In this document: positions 8,285-17,041 of the stretch, piece by piece
How the letters are laid out: every line of letters starts with the position of its first letter
Numbering within the stretch: the stretch's first letter is position 1
Assembly: GCF_904063055.1 (NCBI RefSeq)
Contig: NZ_CAJFCN010000007.1
Location: 248,001 to 312,000, forward strand
DNA: 64,000 nt
Source: Pseudomonas paracarnis
GTDB taxonomy: Bacteria > Pseudomonadota > Gammaproteobacteria > Pseudomonadales > Pseudomonadaceae
Reading direction: 5' to 3'
Program-made: the position numbers and the translations under genes
Notes under the pieces: generated by a model
The model's database searches: none
What the model was told of the DNA's origin: nothing
What the model saw: only the letters and a program-made list of their open reading frames with translations

Positions 8285-8767
8285 TTACTCTTCCTTGCCT
8301 TTGTTGCGCACGGCGCGATGCAGCTCGCGATTGGAATCGCGCTCGCGTTCGGTGTCGCGCTTGTCGTATTCCTTCTTGCCCTTGCCCAATGCGATCTCGC
8401 ATTTGACCAGGTGCTTGCTCCAGTACCAGGACAAGCAGACACACGCGTAGCCTTTTTGCTGCACGGCTGCGGCGAGTTTTTCGAGCTCGCGGGCATTGAG
8501 CAACAACTTGCGCGTACGCACCGGGTCGGCAATCACGTGGGTGCTCGCGGTGGTCAGCGGAGTGATATGACTGCCAAGCAGCCATGCCTCGCCATCCTTG
8601 AGCAGCACATAACTGTCGACCAGCTGCAGTTTGCTGGCACGCAGACTTTTTACTTCCCAGCCGGCCAGGACCAGACCAGCCTCGAACCGATGTTCGATGA
8701 AGTAATCGTGTCGCGCTTTTTTATTTTGCGCGATGGTCCCTGTGGGGTGTTTCTTTTGTTTAGCCAT
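8285..8767 (-). CDS. smpB: SsrA-binding protein SmpB
   Basis: Small RNA-binding protein (160 aa) that delivers alanyl-tmRNA to stalled ribosomes. Conserved features: the beta-barrel region with GWEVKSLR and DSYV, and the basic C-terminal tail rich in KRD/RER residues that enters the mRNA channel. The start MAKQKKHPTG at 8767 matches the family; an in-frame ATG 45 bp upstream would add an unrelated extension. It is divergent from ratA, which is common in gamma-proteobacteria, and its RNA partner ssrA is in the same window. Confidence 0.95.
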   Translation of the reverse strand: MAKQKKHPTGTIAQNKKARHDYFIEHRFEAGLVLAGWEVKSLRASKLQLVDSYVLLKDGEAWLLGSHITPLTTASTHVIADPVRTRKLLLNARELEKLAAAVQQKGYACVCLSWYWSKHLVKCEIALGKGKKEYDKRDTERERDSNRELHRAVRNKGKEE

Positions 8768-8934
8768 AGGGGCGGCATTATAGGGAGTTGCGAGCGTGTC
8801 GGCTACGGTCAACCTGTGTGCTTGAGCGAGTTGGACGAATCCCGGACAATGCGGGCAGTTCTTTGGTTTTTTTCTCTCGCGGATTGGGCTGTTCTTTCGC
8901 GATGTTTGCCTTAAGCAGTGGAAGTAACGCTCAC

Positions 8935-9369
8935 ATGACGACGCATATTCAACGTTCGGCCCTGTTGCCCTACCCGGCGCAGGCGCTCTATGACCTGGTC
9001 AACGACGTGGCGCGTTACCCGGAGTTTCTGCCTTGGTGCTCGACGGCCGAGGTTCTGGAGAGCAGTGACGAGCACATGGTTGCCAGCGTGGGGGTGGCCA
9101 AGGGCGGCCTCAGCCAGCATTTTGTGACGCGTAATGTGCTGGTGCCGGGTCAGTCCATCGAAATGAACCTGCAGGAAGGGCCGTTCACCCAACTGCACGG
9201 TGTGTGGGTGTTCAAGGCGCTGACGGACAAGGCCTGCAAGATCAGCCTGGATCTTTCGTTTGATTATGCCGGGCCGATTGTTCGTGCGACGTTGGGGCCT
9301 TTGTTCAATCAGGCAGCCAATACCCTGGTGGACGCGTTCTGTCAGCGCGCCAAGCAACTGCATGGTTGA
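8935..9369 (+). CDS. ratA: START/COQ10-type protein RatA
   Basis: 144-aa member of the polyketide cyclase/COQ10-like START family. E. coli RatA has been reported to block 70S ribosome assembly; orthologues may instead bind ubiquinone. Visible landmarks: YDLVNDVARYPEFLPWC near the N-terminus and VFKALTDKACKISLDLSFDY in the sheet region. The start MTTHIQRSALL at 8935 matches the family. The gene overlaps the next one (rnfH) by 8 nt, the common ratA-rnfH pair, and is divergent from smpB. Whether it acts as a toxin here is not shown by the sequence. Confidence 0.88.
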   Translation: MTTHIQRSALLPYPAQALYDLVNDVARYPEFLPWCSTAEVLESSDEHMVASVGVAKGGLSQHFVTRNVLVPGQSIEMNLQEGPFTQLHGVWVFKALTDKACKISLDLSFDYAGPIVRATLGPLFNQAANTLVDAFCQRAKQLHG

Positions 9370-9664
9370 GATTGAGGTGGTGTTCGCCGCTGAGGATCGC
9401 CAGGTGTTGCTGGGGGTAAAGGTGGCTGAAGGCACTAGTTTGCGCGAGGCGGTGCGGGCGTCGGGAATAGCGGCGCATTTTCCTGACGTTGATCTGGCTG
9501 ATTGCCCGCTGGGTATATTTGGCAAGGTTGTCGTGGATGCCGGGGCGCGTTGCGTGCAAGCGGGCGACCGTATTGAGATCTACCGGCCTTTGCTGGCCGA
9601 CCCTAAAGAGGTGCGCAGGTTGCGCGCGGCCAAGGCGGCATTGGCCAGGCAAACGAATTCTTGA
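9362..9664 (+). CDS. rnfH: RnfH-family ubiquitin-fold protein
   Basis: 100-aa beta-grasp (ubiquitin-like) protein of the RnfH/UPF0125 family. It starts at ATG 9362 inside the end of ratA, implying translational coupling. Typical features are VEIEVVFA at the N-terminus, FPDVDLADCPLGIFGK in the middle and GDRIEIYRPLLADPKEVRR near the end. Its biochemical role is not established. Confidence 0.88.
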   Translation: MVEIEVVFAAEDRQVLLGVKVAEGTSLREAVRASGIAAHFPDVDLADCPLGIFGKVVVDAGARCVQAGDRIEIYRPLLADPKEVRRLRAAKAALARQTNS

Positions 9665-9709
9665 GCTTGCCAAATGGCAGCCTAGCTATCTGGAGCGCCG
9701 CGATCCAAC

Positions 9710-9877
9710 TGTGGGAGCTGGCTTGCCTGCGATGACGCCCTGATAGCCGGCGCATATCTACCTGATACCCGCGATCCAAATGTGGAAGGGGCGGTCCCGA
9801 TAACGGGTATGTTCTCGATCTGATCCAGGATCCTGGTTGACTGTCAGATCGCTTTCGCAGGCAAGCCAGCTCCCACA
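9710..9877. repeat. REP doublet (REPIN) 1
   Basis: Two copies of a 22-bp sequence beginning TGTGGGAGCTGGCTTGC, in opposite orientation at 9710-9731 and 9856-9877 with perfectly complementary arms. The spacer is 124 nt, longer than in the other two doublets here. The surrounding 9665-9931 interval contains no other gene that I can support. Confidence 0.85.
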
Positions 9878-9931
9878 GGTTCAGCGTCGCACCAAGGTTA
9901 TGTAGAGATGCCTATGTAAATGGCAGGCAAC

Positions 9932-9957
9932 AAAAAGCCCGGCATGCCGGGCTTTTT
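9932..9957. terminator. Intrinsic terminator of bamE (bidirectional)
   Basis: AAAAAGCCCGGC and GCCGGGCTTTTT arms form a compact hairpin with A/T runs on both sides, immediately after the bamE stop codon on the minus strand. Confidence 0.85.
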
Positions 9958-9970
9958 ATCGAGCGCAAAA

Positions 9971-10498
9971 TTATTGCGGGCTGGTGTCCAGAGGCTCAGG
10001 CGTCGGGACGGGCACGGTTTCCACGTTGTCGATGTCTTTCTGGATGGTGTCCAGCAACGAACCTGGCTTGGCCGGTACCTCGGATTTTGGTTTTTCAGCT
10101 TCCTGCGTAGGTGCGGTCACGTTGGTGCCGCTGTCCTTGCCCAGCAAGGCTTCATCGCGGCTTACGCCGGGCATGAAGTCGCCGGACAGGCTCACGAGCT
10201 GGTCATTGCCATTGAAGATGACACTGACGCGCTCCTGCTGGCGTTCACCGCCACCAGGCTGCAGGCTGTAGAGATAATCCCAGCGATCGGCATGGAAAGT
10301 GTCGGTCAGCAGGGGATTACCCATGATAAACCGTACTTGCCGTCGGGTCATTCCCGGGCGTAACTGGTCTATCATGTCCTGCGTGACGACATTGCCCTGC
10401 TGGATGTCGATTTTGTAAACCCCGGGGAATGAACAACCGGCGAGTGCGAGCAGTCCCACAAAGGTGAAACTGGTTAGCAAGAGCTTGGTGTTTTGCAT
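9971..10498 (-). CDS. bamE: Outer-membrane assembly lipoprotein BamE (OmlA/SmpA)
   Basis: Component of the BAM complex that inserts beta-barrel proteins into the outer membrane. The 175-aa precursor has a lipoprotein signal peptide ending LALAGC with Cys22 as the lipidated residue. The core contains the BamE motifs LRPGMTRRQVRFIMGNP and DRWDYLYS. The C-terminal 60 residues form a Pro/Glu-rich tail beyond the compact domain, seen in pseudomonad OmlA. It is divergent from fur, an arrangement known in Pseudomonas. Confidence 0.93.
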   Translation of the reverse strand: MQNTKLLLTSFTFVGLLALAGCSFPGVYKIDIQQGNVVTQDMIDQLRPGMTRRQVRFIMGNPLLTDTFHADRWDYLYSLQPGGGERQQERVSVIFNGNDQLVSLSGDFMPGVSRDEALLGKDSGTNVTAPTQEAEKPKSEVPAKPGSLLDTIQKDIDNVETVPVPTPEPLDTSPQ

Positions 10499-10596
10499 CG
10501 GTGGGCGACTTCCACTATCTTGGCTGGGACAACGTAAACGCCGATCATACCCGTATTAAGAGAAGCTGCGAAGCAGCATCCGCGAGAAAGCTAACC

Positions 10597-11001
10597 ATGG
10601 TTGAAAATAGCGAACTACGCAAAGCCGGTCTCAAAGTGACTCTGCCACGAGTCAAGATTCTACAAATGCTCGATTCTGCTGAGCAGCGTCACATGAGTGC
10701 CGAAGATGTTTACAAGGCGCTGATGGAGTCTAACGAGGACGTCGGCCTGGCCACGGTCTACCGTGTACTGACCCAGTTTGAAGCCGCAGGGCTGGTGGTT
10801 CGTCATAATTTCGACGGCGGTCATGCGGTGTTTGAATTGGCTGACGGTGGTCACCATGACCACATGGTTGATCTGGACACCAATGAGGTTATCGAGTTCA
10901 CCAGCCCTGAAATCGAAGCGCTGCAGCACAAGATTGCTGAAGAGCATGGGTTCGATTTGGTCGACCATAATCTCGTGTTGTACATCCGTAAGAAAAAGTA
11001 A
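10597..11001 (+). CDS. fur: Ferric uptake regulator Fur
   Basis: Iron-responsive repressor, 134 aa, starting MVENSELRKAGLKVTLPR at 10597; longer in-frame starts reach back into the promoter region. The N-terminal winged helix includes DVGLATVYRVLTQFEAAG. The regulatory metal site includes the HHDH cluster followed by IEF, and the C-terminus has HNLVLYIRKKK. The protein has no cysteine at all, so the structural zinc site of E. coli Fur (CxxC) is absent, as in other Pseudomonas Fur proteins. The hmuTUV promoter in this window has a possible Fur site. Confidence 0.97.
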   Translation: MVENSELRKAGLKVTLPRVKILQMLDSAEQRHMSAEDVYKALMESNEDVGLATVYRVLTQFEAAGLVVRHNFDGGHAVFELADGGHHDHMVDLDTNEVIEFTSPEIEALQHKIAEEHGFDLVDHNLVLYIRKKK

Positions 11002-11033
11002 AAATCGACGCAGTTTTGCTTTGCGAAACGATT

Positions 11034-11057
11034 GAAGGCGACCCTCGGGTCGCCTTC
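11034..11057. terminator. Hairpin between convergent fur and recN
   Basis: GAAGGCGACC and GGTCGCCTTC arms flank a 4-nt loop between the two stop codons. T-runs are weak, so it is a probable bidirectional terminator. Confidence 0.6.
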
Positions 11058-11082
11058 GTGCTTTAGAGTGGAAAATATCGCT

Positions 11083-12756
11083 TCAGGCCTTCGCGGCCAC
11101 CACCATTTTTTTCGCGTGAGCCAAGGACTCCTTGGTCAAGTCGATACCGCCGAGCATCCGCGCCACTTCTTCCACCCGTTCCGACTTGTTCAGCTTGGAG
11201 ACGGCGGTGTGTGTCGCGTCACTGCCGCGCACCTTGTGCACAAACAGGTGCTGATGCCCTTGGGCTGCCACTTGCGGCAAGTGGGTCACCGTAAGCACCT
11301 GGCCGCGATCCCCCAGGCGACGCAGCAATTGGCCAACAATTTCTGCGGTCGGCCCGCCAATGCCCACATCCACTTCATCGAATACCAGGGTGGGTACCCG
11401 TGAGGTCTGGGCGGTAATCACTTGGATCGCCAGGCTGATCCGCGAGAGTTCGCCGCCGGAGGCCACTTTGGCCAGGGCCTTGAGCGGTTGGCCGGGGTTG
11501 GCACTCACCAGCAGTTCGACGTGCTCCAGCCCATGGGGCTGCAATTCTTGACTGGCGTTGGGATGCAGCTCGATGGTGAAGCGCCCGCCTGGCATGCCCA
11601 GGCGTTGGATTTCCAGCTCAACGGCGCTTGCCAGGCTAGTAGCTGCCTGCTGGCGCAGAGCGCTCAGCTCCCGGGCTTTTTCCTGATAATGACGGGCAAA
11701 CGAAGCGAGCTCTTCGCCCAGTCGTTCGATAGATTCGTCGTTCGCGTTGAGTGTTTCGATTTCATCCAGCAGTTTCTGCTGCATGGTTGCGACTTCTGTC
11801 GGCTGGATTCGATGCTTGCGAGCCAGTGTATAAATAGTGTCCAGGCGTTCTTCTATTTCCTGCAGGCGAGCTGGGTCGGCGTCGAAATGGTCCAGGAAAC
11901 GATTGAGTTCGCCCACGGCCTCTTCAACCTGGATCTGCGCGCTGGTCAACAGGGTGGTCGCTTCGCTCAGTGAGCCGGAAGCATTGTTCACGCTGGACAG
12001 GCGGTTGAGGCTGGCGGTCAGTGCATTAAGGACATTGCCGGAGTCGCTCTCACTACATTGCTCGACGACCTGGCGGCAGATACCCAGCAGGGTCTCGGCG
12101 TTGGTCAGGTTCTTGTGTTCCTGCTCAAGTTGCTCCAGCTCTGTCTCACCCAGGCCCAGACTCTCGAGCTCTTCCAGCTGATAGCTGAGCAACTGGTGGC
12201 GGGCGCGTTGTTCGTCGCCGGAGTTGGAGAGGCGTTCCAGTTCCTGGCGTGTCTGGCGCCAGCGTTGGGCGGCCAGTTGAACTTGCCGGGAAAGCTCGGT
12301 GGCGCCGGCGTACTCATCGAGCAGGCGACGGTGGGTATCGGTTTTCAACAGGGATTGGTGTTCGTGCTGACTGTGGATATCGATCAGCAATTCGCCCAGG
12401 GATTTCAAGTCGCCCAGTGGGCAAGGCGTGCCGTTGATATAGCCGCGCGAGCGCCCCTCGGCGGTGATCACCCGGCGCAGAATGCAGGGGCCTTCATTAT
12501 TAAGGTCGCGCTCGGCCAGCCATGCCTCGGCTTCGGGGATGTCCGCCAGGTCGAAGGTGGCCAGGATGTCGGCCTTGTCGGAGCCAGGGCGTACCACGCC
12601 ACTGTCGGCGCGGTCGCCAAGCGTCAGGCCGAGGGCGTCGAGCATGATCGACTTGCCGGCGCCGGTTTCGCCTGTGATTACGCTCATCCCGCGATCCAGT
12701 TCAAGATCCAGATGTTCAACGATGGCGTAGTTATGTACAGACAGGTGCACGAGCAT
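11083..12756 (-). CDS. recN: DNA repair protein RecN
   Basis: SMC-like ATPase (557 aa) acting in recombinational repair of double-strand breaks. Walker A GETGAGKS is at residues 29-36, a long coiled-coil-forming middle section follows, then the signature region GGELSRISLAIQV and Walker B LVFDEVDVGIGG near 455. A LexA box lies 25 bp upstream of the start, consistent with SOS induction. It is convergent with fur and divergent from grpE. Confidence 0.97.
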   Translation of the reverse strand: MLVHLSVHNYAIVEHLDLELDRGMSVITGETGAGKSIMLDALGLTLGDRADSGVVRPGSDKADILATFDLADIPEAEAWLAERDLNNEGPCILRRVITAEGRSRGYINGTPCPLGDLKSLGELLIDIHSQHEHQSLLKTDTHRRLLDEYAGATELSRQVQLAAQRWRQTRQELERLSNSGDEQRARHQLLSYQLEELESLGLGETELEQLEQEHKNLTNAETLLGICRQVVEQCSESDSGNVLNALTASLNRLSSVNNASGSLSEATTLLTSAQIQVEEAVGELNRFLDHFDADPARLQEIEERLDTIYTLARKHRIQPTEVATMQQKLLDEIETLNANDESIERLGEELASFARHYQEKARELSALRQQAATSLASAVELEIQRLGMPGGRFTIELHPNASQELQPHGLEHVELLVSANPGQPLKALAKVASGGELSRISLAIQVITAQTSRVPTLVFDEVDVGIGGPTAEIVGQLLRRLGDRGQVLTVTHLPQVAAQGHQHLFVHKVRGSDATHTAVSKLNKSERVEEVARMLGGIDLTKESLAHAKKMVVAAKA

Positions 12757-12780
12757 GACGGCCGCTCCCAGGCTTTAGGT

Positions 12781-12796
12781 CTGGTTATTTATACAG
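12781..12796 (-). promoter_or_regulatory. LexA (SOS) box of recN
   Basis: CTG-N10-CAG with an A/T-rich centre (CTGGTTATTTATACAG) lies 25-40 bp upstream of the recN start codon, the expected place for LexA repression. Confidence 0.85.
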
Positions 12797-12929
12797 TGTT
12801 TTGTTCGGGCCTGACAATCCTGGCACTTAGCTCGATTTGCTTGAGTCGTTAATTTTTTTAGCGCGATGTGGAATGAGCGTGAAGGAAATGATCCAGGTCA
12901 ATCGAAAGACTTTTGGTAACGCCTGCGCC

Positions 12930-12957
12930 CTTGAACCTGAAAATTGTGGCCCCATAT
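12930..12957 (+). promoter_or_regulatory. RpoH (sigma-32) promoter of grpE-dnaK
   Basis: CTTGAA at 12930-12935 and CCCCATAT at 12950-12957, with 14 nt between, match the heat-shock consensus CTTGAA-N13-15-CCCCATNT. The grpE start is 53 bp downstream. Confidence 0.88.
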
Positions 12958-13010
12958 ACCGGAGCAGAAGCGCGAGTTGAGTTCGCGCATGATTTTGAAA
13001 GGAGAAATCT

Positions 13011-13571
13011 ATGGCTGACGAACAGACGCAGGATACGCAAACTCCAGACGCCAATTCGGCTGCCGGTGATGAACTGGCGACTCGTGTGCAAGTGCTCGAA
13101 GAGCAATTGGCCGCTGCGCAGGATCAATCGTTGCGTGTTGCCGCCGATCTGCAGAACGTCCGCCGCCGTGCCGAGCAGGATGTAGAGAAGGCTCACAAGT
13201 TCGCGCTGGAAAAATTCGCCGGTGACCTGCTGCCGATCATCGACAGCCTGGAGCGTGGTCTTGAGTTGTCCAACCCGGACGATGAAAACATCCGCCCAAT
13301 GCGTGAAGGCATCGAGCTGACCCTGAAAATGTTCCAGGACACCCTGAAGCGTTATCAGTTGGAAGCTATCGATCCGCAAGCCGGCGAGCCGTTCAATGCT
13401 GAACATCACCAAGCCATGGCCATGCAGGAAAGCCATGACCTGGAACCCAATAGCGTGATCAAGGTGTTCCAGAAGGGTTACCAGCTCAACGGTCGCCTGA
13501 TGCGTCCGGCAATGGTGGTGGTGAGCAAGGCTCCTGCACCCGTTGCACCTTCTATTGATGAGCAGGCTTGA
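13011..13571 (+). CDS. grpE: Nucleotide exchange factor GrpE
   Basis: Releases ADP from DnaK. 186 aa with an acidic N-terminus, a long helix (LEEQLAAAQDQSLRVAADLQNVRRRAE region) for dimerisation, and a C-terminal beta domain containing VIKVFQKGYQLNGRLMRPAMVVVS. A strong GGAG ribosome site precedes the ATG. It is first in the grpE-dnaK-dnaJ cluster behind the sigma-32 promoter. Confidence 0.97.
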   Translation: MADEQTQDTQTPDANSAAGDELATRVQVLEEQLAAAQDQSLRVAADLQNVRRRAEQDVEKAHKFALEKFAGDLLPIIDSLERGLELSNPDDENIRPMREGIELTLKMFQDTLKRYQLEAIDPQAGEPFNAEHHQAMAMQESHDLEPNSVIKVFQKGYQLNGRLMRPAMVVVSKAPAPVAPSIDEQA

Positions 13572-13673
13572 AATTCGCCGCAAGGCCCCCATTTATAAGT
13601 CAAGCGTTTAAGTGCTACCGCAGTTAGCCAAAACTGCTGCGGCAACCAAATTCAAGTTTCGGGAGAGTAAATC

Positions 13674-15590
13674 ATGGGCAAAATTATCGGTATCGACCTG
13701 GGGACCACCAACTCCTGCGTCTCCGTGCTGGAAAACGGCGTTGCAAAAGTTATTGAGAACGCCGAAGGCGCACGTACCACTCCGTCGATCATCGCTTACG
13801 CCAACGACGGTGAAATCCTCGTCGGTCAATCGGCCAAGCGTCAGGCGGTGACCAACCCGCACAACACCCTGTACGCGGTAAAGCGTCTGATTGGTCGTAA
13901 GTTCGACGAAGAAGTCGTACAGAAAGACATCAAGATGGTGCCTTACAAAATCGCCAAGGCCGACAACGGTGACGCCTGGGTTGAAGTGAACGGCCAGAAA
14001 ATGTCGCCGCCGCAAATCTCGGCTGAAATCTTGAAAAAGATGAAAAAGACCGCCGAAGACTACCTCGGTGAAGCGGTGACTGAAGCGGTGATCACCGTTC
14101 CGGCCTACTTCAACGACAGCCAGCGCCAGGCTACCAAAGACGCCGGCCGCATCGCGGGCCTGGATGTAAAACGTATCATCAACGAACCAACCGCAGCCGC
14201 GCTGGCTTACGGTATGGACAAGGCCAAGGGCGACCACACCGTGATCGTTTACGACCTGGGTGGCGGTACGTTCGACGTCTCCGTGATCGAGATCGCAGAA
14301 GTTGACGGCGAGCACCAGTTCGAAGTGTTGGCCACCAACGGTGACACCTTCCTGGGTGGTGAAGACTTTGACATTCGTCTGATCGACTACCTCGTTGACG
14401 AATTCAAGAAAGAAAGCGGCATGAACCTCAAGGGTGACCCGCTGGCCATGCAGCGCCTGAAAGAAGCCGCTGAAAAAGCCAAGATCGAGCTGTCTTCCGC
14501 TCAGTCGACTGACGTGAACCTGCCGTACATCACTGCAGACGCTACCGGTCCTAAGCACTTGAACGTGAAGATCTCGCGTTCCAAGCTCGAAGCATTGGTT
14601 GAAGACCTGGTTCAGCGCACCATCGAACCTTGCCGCATCGCGCTGAAAGACTCCGGTATCGACGTTGGCTCGATCAACGACGTGATCCTGGTGGGCGGTC
14701 AGACCCGTATGCCACTGGTTCAGAAGCTGGTTACCGAGTTCTTTGGCAAAGAAGCCCGTAAAGACGTGAACCCGGACGAAGCCGTTGCCATGGGTGCTGC
14801 CATCCAGGGTGCGGTACTGGCCGGTGATGTGAAAGACGTGCTGCTGCTGGACGTAAGCCCGCTGACCCTGGGTATCGAAACCATGGGTGGCGTGATGACT
14901 GCGCTGATCGAGAAAAACACCACGATTCCTACCAAGAAATCTCAGGTGTTCTCGACTGCCGATGACAACCAGGGCGCCGTGACTATCCACGTGCTGCAGG
15001 GCGAGCGTAAGCAAGCCGCACAGAACAAGTCCCTGGGCAAGTTCGACCTGGCTGAGATTCCACCAGCACCACGTGGCGTGCCACAAATCGAAGTGACCTT
15101 CGACATCGACGCCAACGGCATCCTGCACGTCGGCGCGAAAGACAAGGCCACCGGCAAAGAGCAGAAGATCACCATCAAGGCCAACTCCGGCCTGTCTGAT
15201 GAAGAAATTCAACAGATGATCCGTGATGCTGAAACCAATGCTGAAGCCGACAAGAAGTTCGAAGAGTTGGCAGGCGCCCGTAACCAGGGTGACGCGCTGG
15301 TTCACTCGACGCGCAAAATGATCGCTGATGCTGGCGACAAAGTGACCGACGAAGAGAAAACCGCAATCGAAGCGGCAGTGGTTGCCCTGGAAGCCGCCAT
15401 TAAAGGCGACGACAAGGCTGCCATCGAAGCCAAGGTTGAGGAGCTGTCGAAAGTCTCCGCGCCAGTTGCTCAGAAAATGTACGCCGAGCAAGGCCAGCCG
15501 GCTGACGGCGCTGCGCAACAAGCCGAGCCTGAAGCCAAGCACGACGATGTTGTCGATGCTGAGTTCGAAGAAGTTAAAGACAACAAGTAA
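13674..15590 (+). CDS. dnaK: Hsp70 chaperone DnaK
   Basis: 638-aa Hsp70. The ATPase domain starts GKIIGIDLGTTNSCV and includes VYDLGGGTFDVSV and NDVILVGGQTRMP. The substrate-binding domain follows the hydrophobic linker VLLLDVSPL, and the C-terminus ends with the acidic DDVVDAEFEEV tail. It acts with GrpE and DnaJ encoded on either side. There is about 100 bp from grpE, and no separate sigma-32 promoter is evident in that gap. Confidence 0.99.
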   Translation: MGKIIGIDLGTTNSCVSVLENGVAKVIENAEGARTTPSIIAYANDGEILVGQSAKRQAVTNPHNTLYAVKRLIGRKFDEEVVQKDIKMVPYKIAKADNGDAWVEVNGQKMSPPQISAEILKKMKKTAEDYLGEAVTEAVITVPAYFNDSQRQATKDAGRIAGLDVKRIINEPTAAALAYGMDKAKGDHTVIVYDLGGGTFDVSVIEIAEVDGEHQFEVLATNGDTFLGGEDFDIRLIDYLVDEFKKESGMNLKGDPLAMQRLKEAAEKAKIELSSAQSTDVNLPYITADATGPKHLNVKISRSKLEALVEDLVQRTIEPCRIALKDSGIDVGSINDVILVGGQTRMPLVQKLVTEFFGKEARKDVNPDEAVAMGAAIQGAVLAGDVKDVLLLDVSPLTLGIETMGGVMTALIEKNTTIPTKKSQVFSTADDNQGAVTIHVLQGERKQAAQNKSLGKFDLAEIPPAPRGVPQIEVTFDIDANGILHVGAKDKATGKEQKITIKANSGLSDEEIQQMIRDAETNAEADKKFEELAGARNQGDALVHSTRKMIADAGDKVTDEEKTAIEAAVVALEAAIKGDDKAAIEAKVEELSKVSAPVAQKMYAEQGQPADGAAQQAEPEAKHDDVVDAEFEEVKDNK

Positions 15591-15906
15591 GTTGTCGCCC
15601 GGTTGACCGCGCACAAGCGGTGACTGGTAGGATGTCGCCGCGCGGGAGCTTGCTCCCGCGTTGGCGTGTCTGGGGTATGCGAATTTTTACAGCATGCGAC
15701 AACGCTCGGATGCTGGCGGTGTGAACGGGAATGCTCCTGCTTTCCGAATGACAGTCACCGCGTTTTTGGCCGGCTCCCTGGCTGAAAGCAGTAATGACCA
15801 GGATCGTTGAATTGACGTGAGTTGGGTCCGGGCCTGTATTGGGGCTCAACGAGTTTGGCAGGGTTCAGGAGGGCCAGGTCGAACGTCCTTAAGAGTGCAA
15901 AGACTT
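15591..15906 (+). other. dnaK-dnaJ intergenic region (316 bp)
   Basis: No gene is supported here. The only clear structure is a perfect 20-bp inverted repeat at 15641-15660 (CGCGGGAGCT-AGCTCCCGCG type) resembling half of a short REP element. It lacks a T-run, so it may act as mRNA end protection between dnaK and dnaJ rather than as a terminator. Confidence 0.6.
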
Positions 15907-17031
15907 ATGGCAAAGCGTGACTATTACGAAGTATTGGGTGTGGAGCGTGGCGCCAGCGAGGCGGAGCTGAAAAAAGCCTACCGTCGCCTGGCGATGAAGC
16001 ACCACCCGGACCGTAATCCGGATAACAAAGAATCCGAAGAGATGTTCAAAGAGGCCAACGAGGCCTACGAATGCCTGTGTGATCCCAATAAGCGTGCGGC
16101 CTACGACCAGTATGGCCATGCTGGCGTCGACCCGAGCATGGGCGGCGGCGGTGCCGGTTTTGGTGGCCAGAACTTCTCCGATATTTTCGGCGACGTATTC
16201 AGCGACTTCTTCGGCGGCGGCCGTGGCGGTCAGCGTGGCGGCCCTCAGCGCGGCAGCGACCTGCGTTACACCCTGGAGCTGAACCTGGAAGAAGCCGTGC
16301 GCGGCACCAGTGTCAATATCCGTGTGCCGACGCTGGTCAACTGCAAGCCGTGCGACGGCTCGGGTGCGAAGAAAGGCTCCTCGCCGATCACGTGCCCGAC
16401 CTGCGGCGGTATCGGGCAGGTACGCATGCAGCAGGGCTTCTTCTCGGTGCAGCAAACCTGCCCGCGTTGCCATGGCCAGGGCAAGATCATTTCCGATCCG
16501 TGCGACTCCTGCCACGGCGAAGGCCGCGTCGAAGAGTACAAGACGCTGTCGGTGAAAGTGCCGGCGGGTGTGGATACCGGTGATCGTATTCGACTGTCGG
16601 GCGAAGGCGAGGCGGGTGCCCAGGGTGGCCCTACGGGCGACCTGTACGTGGTGATCAATGTGCGCGAGCACTCGATCTTCCAGCGTGACGGCAAGCACTT
16701 GTTCTGCGAAGTGCCGATCAGCTTTGTTGATGCGGCCCTGGGTGGCGAGCTGGAGATTCCGACGCTGGATGGTCGGGTCAAGCTCAAGATTCCCGAGGGG
16801 ACTCAAACCGGCAAGCAGTTCCGCATTCGTGGCAAAGGCGTTGCGCCCGTGCGCGGTGGCGGTGCTGGCGACCTGATGTGCCGTGTGGCGGTGGAAACCC
16901 CGGTGAACCTGAATCGTCGTCAGCGTGAACTGCTGGAAGAGTTCCGCAGCTCGCTGGAAGGCGATGACTCGCACTCGCCGAAGACTACGGGCTTCTTCGA
17001 CGGTGTAAAACGCTTCTTCGGCGACCTGTAA
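15907..17031 (+). CDS. dnaJ: Hsp40 co-chaperone DnaJ
   Basis: 374-aa class A J-protein. The J domain has the HPD motif (KHHPDRNPDN), followed by a Gly/Phe-rich stretch (GGGGAGFGGQNFSDIFGDVF), a zinc-binding region with four CxxCxG repeats (CDGSGAKKG, CPTCGGIGQ, CPRCHGQGK, CDSCHGEGR), and C-terminal substrate-binding barrels. The start MAKRDYYEVLGV at 15907 is the family start; an upstream frame extension is not conserved sequence. Confidence 0.98.
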   Translation: MAKRDYYEVLGVERGASEAELKKAYRRLAMKHHPDRNPDNKESEEMFKEANEAYECLCDPNKRAAYDQYGHAGVDPSMGGGGAGFGGQNFSDIFGDVFSDFFGGGRGGQRGGPQRGSDLRYTLELNLEEAVRGTSVNIRVPTLVNCKPCDGSGAKKGSSPITCPTCGGIGQVRMQQGFFSVQQTCPRCHGQGKIISDPCDSCHGEGRVEEYKTLSVKVPAGVDTGDRIRLSGEGEAGAQGGPTGDLYVVINVREHSIFQRDGKHLFCEVPISFVDAALGGELEIPTLDGRVKLKIPEGTQTGKQFRIRGKGVAPVRGGGAGDLMCRVAVETPVNLNRRQRELLEEFRSSLEGDDSHSPKTTGFFDGVKRFFGDL

Positions 17032-17041
17032 GGATCTGAAT

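Noticed and set aside
8768..8812. N-terminal extension of SmpB from an upstream in-frame ATG
   Set aside because: The extension is unlike SmpB, and MAKQKKHPTG at 8767 gives the standard length.
8935..9664. ratA-rnfH as a toxin-antitoxin pair
   Set aside because: The pairing is conserved, but RnfH is not shown to neutralise RatA and RatA has an alternative quinone-related role, so no TA system is claimed.
9710..9877. CRISPR array from repeated GTGGGAGC sequences
   Set aside because: Copies are inverted pairs scattered over 40 kb with no regular spacers and no cas genes; they are REP doublets.
10501..10596. 32-residue N-terminal extension of Fur
   Set aside because: It runs through the fur/bamE promoter region. 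Family length and start support 10597.
15641..15660. Intrinsic terminator of dnaK
   Set aside because: Perfect hairpin but no T-run, and it looks like a short REP relative; recorded only as a structure in the dnaK-dnaJ gap.
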